The notes under the pieces were generated by a model. That model was given only the letters and a program-made list of their open reading frames with translations. It had not been told where the DNA came from and searched no databases. Below, one piece after another: positions 37,545 through 47,226 of a DNA stretch of 64,000 nt. Source of the stretch: Escherichia sp. ESNIH1. GTDB taxonomy: Bacteria; Pseudomonadota; Gammaproteobacteria; Enterobacterales; Enterobacteriaceae. The stretch covers positions 1-64,000 of the forward strand of contig PQKR01000007.1 of assembly GCA_002918705.1 (NCBI GenBank), written 5' to 3'. How positions within the stretch are numbered: the stretch's first letter is position 1; every line of letters begins with the position of its first letter. The position numbers and the translations under genes were made by a program.

Positions 37545-38456
37545 ATGTGGTCAGATTACTCCCTTGACGTCGTAGATACCGTGGCTCGTACCGGAAGCTT
37601 TAGCGCCGCTGCTCAGGAGCTGCACCGGGTTCCCTCCGCCATCAGCTACACGGTACGACAGCTTGAAGCGTGGCTGGCCGTGCCGCTGTTTGAACGACGG
37701 CACCGGGACGTGGTGTTAACCCCGGCAGGAAGCTGGTTTTTGCAGGAGGGGCGTTCTGTCATCAAAAAAATGCAGGTCACCCGGCAGCAGTGCCAGCAGA
37801 TAGCTAACGGCTGGCGTGGCCAGCTTGCTATCGCCGTGGATAATATCGTCCGGCCCGAGCGCACCCGGCAGATGATTGTCGACTTCTATCGTCATTTTTC
37901 AGACGTTGAGCTGCTGGTGCAAAAAGAGGTGTTTAACGGCGTCTGGGATGCGCTGGCCGATGGGCGCGTGGAGCTGGCTATCGGTGCGACCCAGGCCATA
38001 CCGGTGGGTGGGCGCTTTGCTTTTCGCGATATGGGCATGCTCAACTGGCGCTGCGTCGTGGCCGCTCATCACCCGCTGGCGGGTATGGATGGCCCGCTGA
38101 GCGACGATCTCCTGCGCGGCTGGCCGTCACTGGTATGGGAGGATACCTCCCGGCTACTGCCCAAACGCATCACATGGCTGCTGGACAACCAGCGGCGAAT
38201 GGTGGTGCCGGACTGGACCTCCTCCGCCGAGTGTCTGAGCGCCGGGCTGTGCATCGGCATGGTGCCAGGCCATTTTGCCAGGCCGTGGCTCGATCGCGGT
38301 GAGTGGGTGGAGTTGCAGCTGGAGGAGCCGTTTCCGGATGCGGCCTGCTGCCTGACCTGGCAGCAAAATGATAACTCGCCCGCGCTGGGCTGGCTGCTGG
38401 ACTATTTAGGGGATAGCGAAACGCTTAATCGGGAGTGGCTGCGGGAGCCAGTGTAA
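37545..38456 (+). CDS. punR: PunR (YdhB), LysR-type regulator
   Basis: 303 residues. N-terminal HTH MWSDYSLDVVDTVARTGSFSAAAQELHRVPSAISYTVRQLE, highly similar to E. coli YdhB; effector domain with PERTRQMIVDFYRHF and AVDNIVRPE. Divergent from punC across 133 bases, which should carry the operator. Ends near purR, which is convergent. Confidence 0.92.
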   Translation: MWSDYSLDVVDTVARTGSFSAAAQELHRVPSAISYTVRQLEAWLAVPLFERRHRDVVLTPAGSWFLQEGRSVIKKMQVTRQQCQQIANGWRGQLAIAVDNIVRPERTRQMIVDFYRHFSDVELLVQKEVFNGVWDALADGRVELAIGATQAIPVGGRFAFRDMGMLNWRCVVAAHHPLAGMDGPLSDDLLRGWPSLVWEDTSRLLPKRITWLLDNQRRMVVPDWTSSAECLSAGLCIGMVPGHFARPWLDRGEWVELQLEEPFPDAACCLTWQQNDNSPALGWLLDYLGDSETLNREWLREPV

Positions 38457-38489
38457 ACGGCTCCCGAGGCGTTGAACGGCGGTGAATGC

Positions 38490-39515
38490 TTAACGACGAT
38501 AGTCGCGGAAGGGGCCGTCGGCCACCGAGCGGCGCTCAATCAGCCGGGGATGAACCTCAATCGACTGCGACTCTTCACGCTTGTTGACGATGCGGTCCAT
38601 CAGCATATTGAATGCGGTTTCACCCAGCGAATCTTTAGGCTGGTGGATGGTCGTCAGTGCAGGGGTGAAGAAGCGAGCGTTACGCACGTTATCATACCCA
38701 ATCAGCGATACATCCTGCGGCACGCGCAGGCCCATCTCGTCGACGGCGCAGAGCGCGCCCATCGCCATCACATCGCCGCCGCAGAACACGGCAGTAGGGC
38801 GATGCGGCTGGGAGAGGATCTGCTGCATCGCGCGGTAGCCGGACTCAGGTTCAAAGTCGCCCTGCACAATCCAGTTTTCCGGTACGTTAATCAGCGCCTC
38901 TTCCATCGCTTTCATAAAGCCAGCCAGGCGGCCTGCGCCGGTATTACGCTCGAGCGGGCCGGGGATCACACCAATTTCGCGGTGGCCGCGTTCGACCAGG
39001 TAGCGGCCAGCCATATAGCCACCCTCAAAGGCATTATCGATGACCGAGTCGGTGAAGTCGGCTTTTGCCTCACCCCAGTCCATTACCACCATAGGGATAT
39101 GGCGATACTCCTCCAGCATGCTAAGCAGCGGGGCAGGGTATTCAGAGCACATTACCAGCAGGCCATCGACGCGCTTCTGCGCCATCATCGACAGATAGGC
39201 ACGCTGCTTCTCGAGGTTGTTCCAGGCGTTACCCAAAATCAGGGTGTAGCCTTTCTGGAAACAGTTCTTCTCTACTGCCTCGATAATCTCAGCAAAATAG
39301 GGCGCTTCGCTGCTGGTCGCCAGCAGGCCAATCGATTTGGTATGGTTAACCTTCAGGCTGCGGGCCACGGCGCTAGGTGAATAGTGCAGCTCTTTAATGG
39401 CTGCCCACACTGCGTTACGCGTCTCTTCTGCAACAAAACGCGTTTTGTTAATTACATGTGATACGGTTGTGGTGGAAACGTTTGCTCGTTTCGCTACGTC
39501 TTTTATAGTTGCCAT
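38490..39515 (-). CDS. purR: Purine repressor PurR
   Basis: 341 residues, as in E. coli. LacI-family HTH at residues 4-23 ([20 protein letters not shown]) plus hinge helix [10 protein letters not shown], then the periplasmic-binding-like hypoxanthine/guanine domain. Represses purine and some pyrimidine biosynthesis. Two PurR-box-like sites, one upstream and one within the first codons, indicate autoregulation. Confidence 0.98.
   Translation of the reverse strand: MATIKDVAKRANVSTTTVSHVINKTRFVAEETRNAVWAAIKELHYSPSAVARSLKVNHTKSIGLLATSSEAPYFAEIIEAVEKNCFQKGYTLILGNAWNNLEKQRAYLSMMAQKRVDGLLVMCSEYPAPLLSMLEEYRHIPMVVMDWGEAKADFTDSVIDNAFEGGYMAGRYLVERGHREIGVIPGPLERNTGAGRLAGFMKAMEEALINVPENWIVQGDFEPESGYRAMQQILSQPHRPTAVFCGGDVMAMGALCAVDEMGLRVPQDVSLIGYDNVRNARFFTPALTTIHQPKDSLGETAFNMLMDRIVNKREESQSIEVHPRLIERRSVADGPFRDYRR
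39474..39487. promoter_or_regulatory. Intragenic PurR-box-like site in purR
   Basis: GGAAACGTTTGCTC inside the codons for residues 10-14 of PurR; matches the core of the consensus ACGCAAACGTTTGCGT. E. coli purR also has two operators, one upstream and one downstream of the transcription start. Confidence 0.65.
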
Positions 39516-39560
39516 TCAATGTCACTCCAAACCACGACGTAAGCTCCTGAAAATAGTGTA

Positions 39561-39575
39561 GGTAAACGTTTGCCT
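39561..39575. promoter_or_regulatory. PurR operator upstream of purR
   Basis: GGTAAACGTTTGCCT centred 52 bases before the purR start; close match to the PurR box palindrome. Confidence 0.82.
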
Positions 39576-39812
39576 CTACTCAGCCTGCACGCAACTTTTG
39601 GGGATGCGATTCGCCGGGAAAACGACACGGAACGTCAGGAGGGGTCTATGGCCGGTACGCGAATAAATTTAGCGTGGAATTTTGTCTTATCTTGATGAAA
39701 AGGGGAAGCGTTAAAACGCATATCACCCCAAATCAAAGAAGATTTTTGCTCATAAATGTGTAAAAATGCGCAAGCTCACTTTTTGTGGGGTAATTAGAAT
39801 GGAGAGAAATTG

Positions 39813-39902
39813 ATGAGTGCAGATCTGAAGTTTTCCCTGATGACGACCGTTGTTGTGCTGGGCCTGATTGTTGCTGGTGCGCTGACCGCTGCGTTAAATT
39901 GA
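39813..39902 (+). CDS. ynhF: YnhF, small membrane protein (29 aa)
   Basis: 29 residues: begins MSADLKFSLMTTVVVLGLIV and ends in TAALN. One transmembrane helix fills almost the whole protein. Clear orthologue of E. coli YnhF, at the same place between purR and ydhP. Ribosome site GGAGAGAAATTG before ATG 39813. Hairpin terminator directly after. Confidence 0.92.
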   Translation: MSADLKFSLMTTVVVLGLIVAGALTAALN

Positions 39903-39910
39903 TTTAGCAT

Positions 39911-39930
39911 GAGGGAGAGCCCTCTCCCTC
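39911..39930 (+). terminator. Terminator-like hairpin after ynhF
   Basis: GAGGGAGA-GCCC-TCTCCCTC perfect stem followed by TGTTT. Confidence 0.72.
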
Positions 39931-40085
39931 TGTTTCTGCATCCCCTCTGGCGCCGCGTTAATTGTTATCAAAATGGCAATAAACTTTTGTTAGTTTGATA
40001 ACTTCTGTTTTTTTGTGATAAATGTCATGCTTTTGGCTTCTGTGACAGTGTCGCCTGATCGACACGGCAATTCTGGAGTCAAAAT

Positions 40086-41252
40086 ATGAAAATTAACTTT
40101 CCCCTGCTGGCCCTGGCGATTGGGGCATTTGGCATCGGGACCACCGAGTTCTCCCCGATGGGCCTGCTGCCAACTATCGCCCGCGGAGTAGATGTCTCTA
40201 TTCCGGCAGCGGGAATGCTCATCAGCGCCTACGCCATTGGCGTCATGGTGGGTGCGCCGCTGATGACGCTGCTGCTCTCCCATCGTGCTCGCCGTAGCGC
40301 GCTGATCTTCCTGATGGCAATCTTTACCCTGGGCAACGTGCTGTCCGCACTCTCTCCCGACTACACCACCCTGATGCTGTCGCGCATCATCACCAGCCTT
40401 AACCACGGTGCCTTCTTTGGCCTGGGGTCGGTCGTGGCAGCCAGCGTCGTGCCGAAAGAGAAGCAGGCCAGCGCGGTGGCCACCATGTTTATGGGGCTGA
40501 CCATCGCGAATATCGGCGGCGTACCGGCGGCAACGTGGCTGGGTGAAACCATCGGCTGGCGCATGTCGTTTCTCGCCACCGCGGGCCTTGGCGTGATCTC
40601 GATGCTGAGCCTCTTCTTCTCCCTGCCAAAAGGCAGCGCCGGAGAGCGTCCGGAGGTGCGTAAAGAGCTGGCCGTGCTGGTGCGTCCGCAGGTGCTGTCA
40701 GCTTTACTGACCACCGTGCTGGGCGCAGGGGCAATGTTTACGCTCTATACCTACATCGCCCCGGTATTGCATGAGATTACCCATGCTACGCCGCTGTTTG
40801 TTACCGCGATGCTGGTCCTGATTGGGGTGGGCTTCTCCATCGGCAATTACCTGGGCGGCAAGCTGGCGGATCGCTCTGTAACCGGCACCCTAAAAGGCTT
40901 TTTCCTGGTGCTGATCGTTATCATGCTGGCAATCCCGCTGCTGGCGCGTAACGAGCTGGGTGCGGCGGTGAGCATGGTCATCTGGGGTGCGGCGACCTTT
41001 GCCGTGGTGCCACCGCTGCAGATGCGTGTGATGCGCGTGGCTCATGAGGCGCCAGGCCTGTCATCATCCGTCAACATCGGTGCTTTCAATCTCGGTAATG
41101 CGCTGGGCGCTGCCGCGGGTGGCGCGGTGATCTCGGGAGGACTGGGGTATAGCGTAGTACCGGTGACCGGCGCGCTGATTGCGGTGCTGGCACTGCTGCT
41201 GGTGCTGGTGTCAGGGCGCGGCCAGGCCGAACGTGAGTACGCGGTAGAGTAA
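40086..41252 (+). CDS. ydhP: YdhP, MFS transporter
   Basis: 388 residues, twelve transmembrane helices, arabinose-efflux-like DHA1 group. Opens MKINFPLLALAIGAFGIGTTEF and contains motif GAPLMTLLLSHRARR. E. coli orthologue YdhP is 389 residues; its substrate is not established. Ends 40 bases before the convergent mepH. Confidence 0.93.
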   Translation: MKINFPLLALAIGAFGIGTTEFSPMGLLPTIARGVDVSIPAAGMLISAYAIGVMVGAPLMTLLLSHRARRSALIFLMAIFTLGNVLSALSPDYTTLMLSRIITSLNHGAFFGLGSVVAASVVPKEKQASAVATMFMGLTIANIGGVPAATWLGETIGWRMSFLATAGLGVISMLSLFFSLPKGSAGERPEVRKELAVLVRPQVLSALLTTVLGAGAMFTLYTYIAPVLHEITHATPLFVTAMLVLIGVGFSIGNYLGGKLADRSVTGTLKGFFLVLIVIMLAIPLLARNELGAAVSMVIWGAATFAVVPPLQMRVMRVAHEAPGLSSSVNIGAFNLGNALGAAAGGAVISGGLGYSVVPVTGALIAVLALLLVLVSGRGQAEREYAVE

Positions 41253-41263
41253 GGGAACGTTGT

Positions 41264-41285
41264 GTCCTGCCACGGAGGGCAGGAC
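41264..41285. terminator. Convergent hairpin between ydhP and mepH
   Basis: GTCCTGCC-ACGGAG-GGCAGGAC in the short gap between the convergent genes. No long T-run on either side. Confidence 0.65.
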
Positions 41286-41291
41286 GCTGAA

Positions 41292-42137
41292 TTAACGAAG
41301 GGTTTTCGAGGTCATTACCCGGCGTGCCCCCACATAGTGGCGCTGCCAGTAGTCTTCGTTCAGGGAGGTGATCTGAATATCCTGACCGCTGCGCGGAGAC
41401 TGAATGAATTTACCGTTACCGACGTAGACGCCAACGTGATCGGCCGTGCCCCGGCCTTGGGTACGGAAGAAGACCAGATCGCCACTCTGTAACTCACGGG
41501 TATTTACCGGAGACGCATCGCGAAGGTGGTACATCTCATTGGCCGTACGGGGAATGCGGAACTTGACCAGATCCTTATAGGCGTAATAGACCAGACCGCT
41601 GCAGTCAAAACCGGTACGCGGGGAGGAGCCTCCCCAGCGATAGGGCTTGCCGATCTGATCCATCAGTTTATTCATTGCCGTTTTCTGCGCTTTTTGCACA
41701 CGCGCTTTATGTAGATCCGCCAGCGTCTCCGGCTTGTCGTTTTTTGCCTTCACACAGCGCGTCTTATGCCCTTTGCGCACGGTGCATTTTTCTGCACCCG
41801 CGAGGGAGGCAATCTTGTCTGGGCTGTTTTTGATGCGGCGAGAGGCGACTTTGCTGGTTTTCGCGCTGCTTGATGCGCGTTTGGTGCTGGAAGAGGCGGT
41901 CTTGACGGTGCTTGCTTTTGTACCGGTTTTTTTAGTTGTATTTTTTGCAGTGCCACTGCTTTTCTTTGAGGTCTTTTGGTTAGTGCTTTTACTCTTTCGC
42001 TCTGATGTTTTTGCCAAATGCGTTTTTTGCACGGCAGAGGGCCGCGCCTGTTCGGACGCCCAGGCCAGCGGCGTGAACGTCATTGAGGCAAAAACTAAAG
42101 CACAGAGCGTGATCGAGATTTTATTTATCCGCGCCAC
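41292..42137 (-). CDS. mepH: MepH (YdhO), murein DD-endopeptidase
   Basis: 281 residues from GTG 42137 (MARINKISITLCALVFASM), matching the E. coli start; the frame is open to 42161 but that adds a non-conserved MTDSGDCS. Signal peptide to about WASEQ. A Lys/Ser/Thr-rich low-complexity linker (about 30-115) is longer and more repetitive than in E. coli (271 residues). C-terminal NlpC/P60 domain with catalytic Cys in TGFDCSGLVYYA and His in TADHVGVYVG. Cleaves DAP-D-Ala cross-links to allow wall growth. Confidence 0.94.
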   Translation of the reverse strand: MARINKISITLCALVFASMTFTPLAWASEQARPSAVQKTHLAKTSERKSKSTNQKTSKKSSGTAKNTTKKTGTKASTVKTASSSTKRASSSAKTSKVASRRIKNSPDKIASLAGAEKCTVRKGHKTRCVKAKNDKPETLADLHKARVQKAQKTAMNKLMDQIGKPYRWGGSSPRTGFDCSGLVYYAYKDLVKFRIPRTANEMYHLRDASPVNTRELQSGDLVFFRTQGRGTADHVGVYVGNGKFIQSPRSGQDIQITSLNEDYWQRHYVGARRVMTSKTLR

Positions 42138-42472
42138 TGAGCAATCCCCTGAGTCAGTCAAGTAACGAATACGACATGCGTGTGATTTACAAAACTCGTC
42201 GATTCTAAAGCATAAAATGCCAAAAAGTTAATAAACTTTTTGCATCACAGCTCTGTTTCGTTAGCAAGCGCAAAAAAAAGCATCACTTAACCCTGTTTTG
42301 TGCTCACGAGATGACCAGTTGTGAAGGGCCGGACGCTTAGCAGCACAATTTTTACGGCAACTTTACCCTTCAGACGATAAACTAACGGTTGGTGAACAAA
42401 ATGTTATTTTACCTGCTGGTGTGAAAAGCTAGAATGTCACATCACGCCGTAAGACGTTAAGGAAGTAAGACA
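42138..42472. other. Intergenic promoter region between mepH and grxD
   Basis: 335 bases with no ORF; should hold the divergent promoters of mepH and grxD. AAGGAAGTAAGAC is the grxD ribosome site. Confidence 0.5.
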
Positions 42473-42820
42473 ATGAGCACAACCGTAGAGAAAATTCAGC
42501 AGCAGATCGCTGAAAACCCGATCCTTCTGTATATGAAAGGCTCCCCTAAGCTGCCAAGCTGCGGCTTCTCCGCCCAGGCCGTGCAGGCACTCTCCGCGTG
42601 CGGCGAGCGTTTTGCCTATGTTGATATCCTGCAGAACCCGGACATCCGCGCTGAGCTGCCAAAATACGCTAACTGGCCGACCTTCCCACAGCTGTGGGTT
42701 GATGGCGAACTGGTTGGCGGCTGCGATATCATCATCGAGATGTATCAGCGCGGTGAGCTGCAAACGCTGATCAAAGAGACGGCGGCGAAGTACAAAACTG
42801 AAGAGCCTGACGCAGAGTAA
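42473..42820 (+). CDS. grxD: Monothiol glutaredoxin 4
   Basis: 115 residues. Monothiol CGFS active site at 30-33 (KLPSCGFSAQ), with WPTFPQLWV and GGCDI for glutathione binding. Binds and transfers [2Fe-2S] clusters with BolA and Fe-S systems. Last core gene before the T6SS; its terminator follows. Confidence 0.97.
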   Translation: MSTTVEKIQQQIAENPILLYMKGSPKLPSCGFSAQAVQALSACGERFAYVDILQNPDIRAELPKYANWPTFPQLWVDGELVGGCDIIIEMYQRGELQTLIKETAAKYKTEEPDAE

Positions 42821-42858
42821 GCGTTACCGCCTGCTTAAAAAGCCCTTCTGACAGATGA

Positions 42859-42893
42859 AGCCAGACAGTGAAATAACTGCCTGGCTTTTTTTT
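42859..42893 (+). terminator. Terminator of grxD
   Basis: AAGCCAG-ACAG ... CTGC-CTGGCTT hairpin followed by eight or more T residues. Confidence 0.88.
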
Positions 42894-43123
42894 ACCTACT
42901 CTGATGCATTTATGTCAGTGGTAAAGTAAATACGCCACACTATTTCCTCTTGTTTCACTTTTTAATATTTTTAATTATGTTACTGTCAAATTCCTAATTT
43001 TATAAAACGCTGCCTTGTTTGCTTTACGCTGCGCTGGATTGGGAGTAAATATTACTGCGCCCATTTACCCTGTCGGCTATATACCCAGCCAGGGGCATTA
43101 ATTAATTCAGGAGATAAATATAT
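42894..43123. promoter_or_regulatory. Upstream region of the T6SS operon
   Basis: About 230 bases, very AT-rich (TTTTTAATATTTTTAATTATG near 42959), the usual signature of an H-NS-silenced horizontally acquired promoter. No gene. AATTCAGGAGATAAAT before tssB is its ribosome site. I cannot single out a sigma 54 or Fur site. Confidence 0.5.
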
Positions 43124-43621
43124 ATGTCTGAATCATTTCAGAACGAGATACCTCGTGCGCGCGTTAATATAAAGCTGGATCTTGTGACCGGAGGTGCCCA
43201 TAAAAAAGTTGAGCTGCCGCTAAAGCTTTTAAGTGTGGGTGACTTCAGCAATGGCAAGGCAGAAGGCCCGCTTTCTGAACGTGATAAAATCAATATCAAC
43301 AAAAATAATTTCAATAGCGTGCTGGCCGATCTCAATCCTGAACTCAATCTCACCGTCAAAAACACCCTTGCGGATGACGGCTCTGAAGAAAATGTGAAGC
43401 TGTCCTTTCGGGATATGAAGGATTTTGAGCCTGAAGCAGTGGCGCGCCAAATTCCTCAGCTTCGAGCCATGCTCTCTATGCGTAATCTGCTACGCGATTT
43501 GAAATCCAACCTGCTCGATAACGTCACTTTCAGAAAAGAGCTCGAAGCCATATTAAAAGACCCCGCGCTTTCCGACGAGCTGCGCAATGAGCTGAATGCC
43601 CTGGTCCCAACTCAGGCTTAA
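43124..43621 (+). CDS. tssB: TssB, T6SS contractile sheath small subunit
   Basis: 165 residues (VipA family). Starts MSESFQNEIPRARVNIKLDLVTGGAHKKVELPLKLL, the typical TssB N-terminus with the RVNI(T/K) beta-strand that interlocks with TssC, and LPLKLLSVGDFS. Assembles with TssC into the cytoplasmic sheath that contracts to fire the tube. First gene of the T6SS operon. Confidence 0.96.
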   Translation: MSESFQNEIPRARVNIKLDLVTGGAHKKVELPLKLLSVGDFSNGKAEGPLSERDKININKNNFNSVLADLNPELNLTVKNTLADDGSEENVKLSFRDMKDFEPEAVARQIPQLRAMLSMRNLLRDLKSNLLDNVTFRKELEAILKDPALSDELRNELNALVPTQA

Positions 43622-43657
43622 TAACAGAACGCTTTTTAACGGAATAATAACGAGTAA

Positions 43658-45208
43658 ATGCTAATGTCAGTCAATAACGAATCGCAAAATCTGGCGGGGA
43701 GCACCGCTGCCGTAAACACGCTGCCGCAGAGTGGGGTATATGCCTCTCTGTTTGAAAAGATCAATTTAACCCCCGTAGACGAACTCGGTGATGTAAACGG
43801 ATTTGATGATAATACGGTCATGGCGGAAACGTCCGCTGATGCCCGCGTGACGGCCGCAGTAAAAGTATTTATGCAGTGTCTGCAAAAATCCGGACAGAAA
43901 GTGGAGAAGCTGGATAAAACGATCCTCGACCACCATATTGCGGAGCTGGATTTCCAGATCGGTCGCCAGCTTGACGAAGTGATGCACCATGAAGCCTTTC
44001 AGCGCACGGAGGGCATCTGGCGGGGCCTGAAATCGCTGGTGGATAAAACCGACTTCCGCCAGAACGTCAAGCTGGAGCTGCTTGATTTATCCAAAGAGGA
44101 GCTGCGTCAGGATTTCGAGGACGCGCCGGAAATTATTCAGAGCGGGCTGTATAAGCAGACCTATATCGCAGAGTACGACACCCCGGGGGGAGAGCCCATT
44201 GCTGCAGTGATCTCGGCATATGAGTTTGATGCCTCCGCGCAGGATGTGGCGCTGATGCGTAACATCGCAAAAGTCTCTGCGGCTGCTCATATGCCGTTTA
44301 TTGGATCTGTGGGGCCGGCATTCTTTTTAAAGGAGAATATGGAGCAGGTCGCAGCCATCAAAGATATCAGCAACTACTTCGACCGCGCCGAGTACATCAA
44401 ATGGAAAAGTTTCCGCGACACTGACGACGCCCGCTACCTCGGCCTGGTAATGCCGCGCGTGCTGGGGCGTCTGCCGTACGGCCCGGATACCGTTCCGGTG
44501 CGCAGCTTCAACTACGTCGAGCAGGTGAAAGGCCCGGATCACGATAAATACCTGTGGACCAACGCCTCGTTCGCGTTCGCCGCGAATATGGTGAAGAGCT
44601 TCATCAACAACGGGTGGTGCGTGCAGATCCGCGGCCCGCAGTCCGGCGGTGCCGTGCAGGATCTGCCCATCCATCTGTATGACCTCGGCACCGGCAACCA
44701 GGTGAAGATCCCCTCTGAGGTGATGATCCCGGAGACCCGCGAGTTTGAGTTTGCCAACCTGGGCTTTATCCCGCTCTCCTACTATAAAAACCGCGACTAC
44801 GCCTGCTTCTTCTCAGCCAACTCCACCCAGAAACCCGCGCTGTATGACACCGCGGATGCCACGGCTAACAGCCGCATCAACGCCCGTCTGCCATACATCT
44901 TTCTGCTGTCGCGTATCGCGCACTACCTGAAGCTTATTCAGCGCGAAAACATCGGCACAACTAAGGATCGTCGCCTGCTTGAGCTGGAGCTTAATACGTG
45001 GGTGCGCGGTCTGGTGACGGAAATGACCGACCCGGGCGATGCGCTGCAGGCCTCGCACCCGCTGCGCGACGCAAACGTGGTAGTGGAGGATATCGAGGAT
45101 AATCCGGGCTTCTTCCGCGTCAAGCTGTTTGCCGTGCCGCACTTTCAGGTGGAAGGGATGGACGTCAACCTGTCGCTGGTCTCCCGGATGCCGAAGGCGA
45201 AAGCGTAA
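43658..45208 (+). CDS. tssC: TssC, T6SS contractile sheath large subunit
   Basis: 516 residues from the first in-frame ATG at 43658; a second ATG is at 43664 (MSVNNESQ) and may be the better start. VipB-family motifs include the sheath core SLVDKTDFRQNVKLELLDLSKEEL, LPYGPDTVPVRSFNYVEQ and, near the end, FRVKLFAVPHFQVEGMDVNLSLVSRMP. Forms the TssBC heterodimer, recycled by ClpV. Confidence 0.96.
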   Translation: MLMSVNNESQNLAGSTAAVNTLPQSGVYASLFEKINLTPVDELGDVNGFDDNTVMAETSADARVTAAVKVFMQCLQKSGQKVEKLDKTILDHHIAELDFQIGRQLDEVMHHEAFQRTEGIWRGLKSLVDKTDFRQNVKLELLDLSKEELRQDFEDAPEIIQSGLYKQTYIAEYDTPGGEPIAAVISAYEFDASAQDVALMRNIAKVSAAAHMPFIGSVGPAFFLKENMEQVAAIKDISNYFDRAEYIKWKSFRDTDDARYLGLVMPRVLGRLPYGPDTVPVRSFNYVEQVKGPDHDKYLWTNASFAFAANMVKSFINNGWCVQIRGPQSGGAVQDLPIHLYDLGTGNQVKIPSEVMIPETREFEFANLGFIPLSYYKNRDYACFFSANSTQKPALYDTADATANSRINARLPYIFLLSRIAHYLKLIQRENIGTTKDRRLLELELNTWVRGLVTEMTDPGDALQASHPLRDANVVVEDIEDNPGFFRVKLFAVPHFQVEGMDVNLSLVSRMPKAKA

Positions 45209-45223
45209 GGCACAGGAGGTGCG

Positions 45224-46561
45224 ATGAAGAGAGTACGACCGCTCTGGGCGAGGGGACAGATGATCTCGCCGCAGCATTTTCAGCACCAGGTCGCGTTTAC
45301 CGCCTGGTCCGCAGAGAGTATCGCCCGGCTGGGGGCGTTGAATCCTTGGGGAATACAGCATGTTGAGTTTGACACTGCCCTGCTGGCTCAGGGACGGTTG
45401 AAAGCCAGCCGCCTGGATGTGCGTTTTACCGACGGCACCCTTATCGATACCGACAATTCGGATCCCTTGCCGCCGGCGCTTCTGCTACCTGAACGTAACG
45501 AGCTGACGGTAGTGCTGGCATTGCCGCACGAGCATGAAAACGGCGGCAACTGTCTGCAGCCCGAAGAGAAACCAGAGCGTCCGGTGCGCTGGCGGCTTGG
45601 CTGGCGGGAAGTGCGTAACCGTTATGGTGACGACAGTCGCCAGATAGCGGTGATGCTGCCGGAACTGACGCTGCGCACGGCAGAGGAGGATAACGGTAAT
45701 TACCAGACGCTCGCTATCGCCCGCCTGCATCGTGACGGCCAGGGCAACTGGTCGCTCAACAACGCCTTTATTCCTCCACTGTTGAGTATACAGGCAAGCC
45801 GCTGGCTGACGGATCAGCTGGAGCAGTTGCTGAGTCAGCTGCGCATTCGCCTGCAGCGGCTGATGGCGATGCGCCGTGAGAGCAACGAACGGATGGCCGA
45901 CTTTGCCGTGGCGGACGTGTCGCTGTTCTGGCTGCTTAATGCCCTGAACAATGCGGAGCCGGTGCTGAGCCATTTCGTGCATCATCCCCAGGTTCATCCC
46001 GAGCGCCTGTATCAGGTCCTGGCGGGGCTGGCCGGTAGCCTGCTGACCTTTTCTCTTGAACATACCACGGCCGACATTCCGGTTTACCGTCACGAGCAGT
46101 TAACCGCGGTATTTCCGCCGCTGTTTGACCTGCTGGGCGTGCTGCTGGAGGCCAGCCTGCCATCAAGAGTGGTGGCGATTGAGATGGATAAGGATGAGCG
46201 ACGCAAACGCTGGCATGCCCGCCTGCACGATCCGAGGCTGCGTGAGGATGCCGATTTTTATCTCTCAGTCCGTTCCACACTGCCGGTGGCGCAGCTGCTG
46301 GAGCTGTTTCCGCAGCAGTGCAAAGTGGGCAGCCCGGATGAGGTAGACAGAGTGGTCAATGGCTCCCGGCCCGGTGTCCCCCTGCGTGCGATGAGCCATG
46401 TTCCGGCGGCGATCCCGCTGCGTCTGGAAAATCAGTATTTCACCCTTGATATGGCCCATCCGGCTGCGCAGGCCATGCTGGCGGAGGGAAGCTGCGTGTT
46501 TTACGTCTCCGGTCTGCTGGGCGAGCCGGAACTTGAGCTCTGGGCGGTGCTGCGCTCATGA
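45224..46561 (+). CDS. tssK: TssK, T6SS baseplate adaptor
   Basis: 445 residues. Opens MKRVRPLWARGQMISPQHFQHQ, the conserved TssK start (W..G..L.PQHFQ). Trimeric protein linking the baseplate to the membrane complex; relative of siphophage receptor-binding proteins. The C-terminal foot domain ends LGEPELELWAVLRS. Overlaps tssL by 4 bases (ATGA at 46558). Confidence 0.95.
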   Translation: MKRVRPLWARGQMISPQHFQHQVAFTAWSAESIARLGALNPWGIQHVEFDTALLAQGRLKASRLDVRFTDGTLIDTDNSDPLPPALLLPERNELTVVLALPHEHENGGNCLQPEEKPERPVRWRLGWREVRNRYGDDSRQIAVMLPELTLRTAEEDNGNYQTLAIARLHRDGQGNWSLNNAFIPPLLSIQASRWLTDQLEQLLSQLRIRLQRLMAMRRESNERMADFAVADVSLFWLLNALNNAEPVLSHFVHHPQVHPERLYQVLAGLAGSLLTFSLEHTTADIPVYRHEQLTAVFPPLFDLLGVLLEASLPSRVVAIEMDKDERRKRWHARLHDPRLREDADFYLSVRSTLPVAQLLELFPQQCKVGSPDEVDRVVNGSRPGVPLRAMSHVPAAIPLRLENQYFTLDMAHPAAQAMLAEGSCVFYVSGLLGEPELELWAVLRS

Positions 46562-47226
46562 AAAAGGCTATCGATATTGACGCCCTGTTAACCAATGCCT
46601 GGCTGACGGTCACCGAGCTGCGTCACGGCGCAAAGCTGGCCGACGGAGAGGGCGGGGTGCTCTGGCAGCGCTGCGTGGATGATATTGCGCAGGTAATGAC
46701 GCAACTTGAACAGGCCGGAATGAGTGAGGTCAATCGGCATCATATTCTTTACGCCTGGTGCGCGCTGCTGGATGAGACCGCTAAAGGGCGTGAAGGTGAG
46801 GATGATGCCTGTATTGTCTGGTACGACCGTCCGTTACAGGCGAAATACTTTGGCTCAATGGAGGCCGGAGACGAGCTGTATGAGCGGATAGGCAGGCTAC
46901 TGCGGGAGCCTGCGCCGGACATCGCGGTACTGACCTGTTTTCATCGGGTGCTGATGCTGGGGTTTAAGGGGAGCTATGCCTCGCTGAACGACCCGGCACG
47001 TGAGCAGATTGTACGGGCGCTGGCAGAGCGCGTACCGCCGTCTGGTTTTGCGCCGGACAGGCCGCTTCTGGCGACGGTTTCCGGCGGCTGCGGCGTACGT
47101 GAGTGGTTACGGCACTGGCCGGTGTGTATTGGACTGGCCGTCATTGTCGTGGCGGTGCTGTGGCTGGGGCTGGATCACTGGCTGGATGGGCTGGTGGCAT
47201 CGCTGCAGCGGGGGGCCGGAAAATGA
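46558..47226 (+). CDS. tssL: TssL (DotU/IcmH), T6SS membrane complex
   Basis: 222 residues. Cytoplasmic helical DotU domain (LTNAWLTVTELRHGA, HILYAWCALLDETAKG, GFKGSYA) with a single C-terminal transmembrane helix at about 188-208 (VCIGLAVIVVAVLWLGLDHWL). Partner of TssM and TssJ in the inner-membrane platform. Lacks a peptidoglycan-binding extension; that role is taken by the OmpA-type gene that overlaps its stop (ATGA at 47223). Confidence 0.94.
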   Translation: MKKAIDIDALLTNAWLTVTELRHGAKLADGEGGVLWQRCVDDIAQVMTQLEQAGMSEVNRHHILYAWCALLDETAKGREGEDDACIVWYDRPLQAKYFGSMEAGDELYERIGRLLREPAPDIAVLTCFHRVLMLGFKGSYASLNDPAREQIVRALAERVPPSGFAPDRPLLATVSGGCGVREWLRHWPVCIGLAVIVVAVLWLGLDHWLDGLVASLQRGAGK

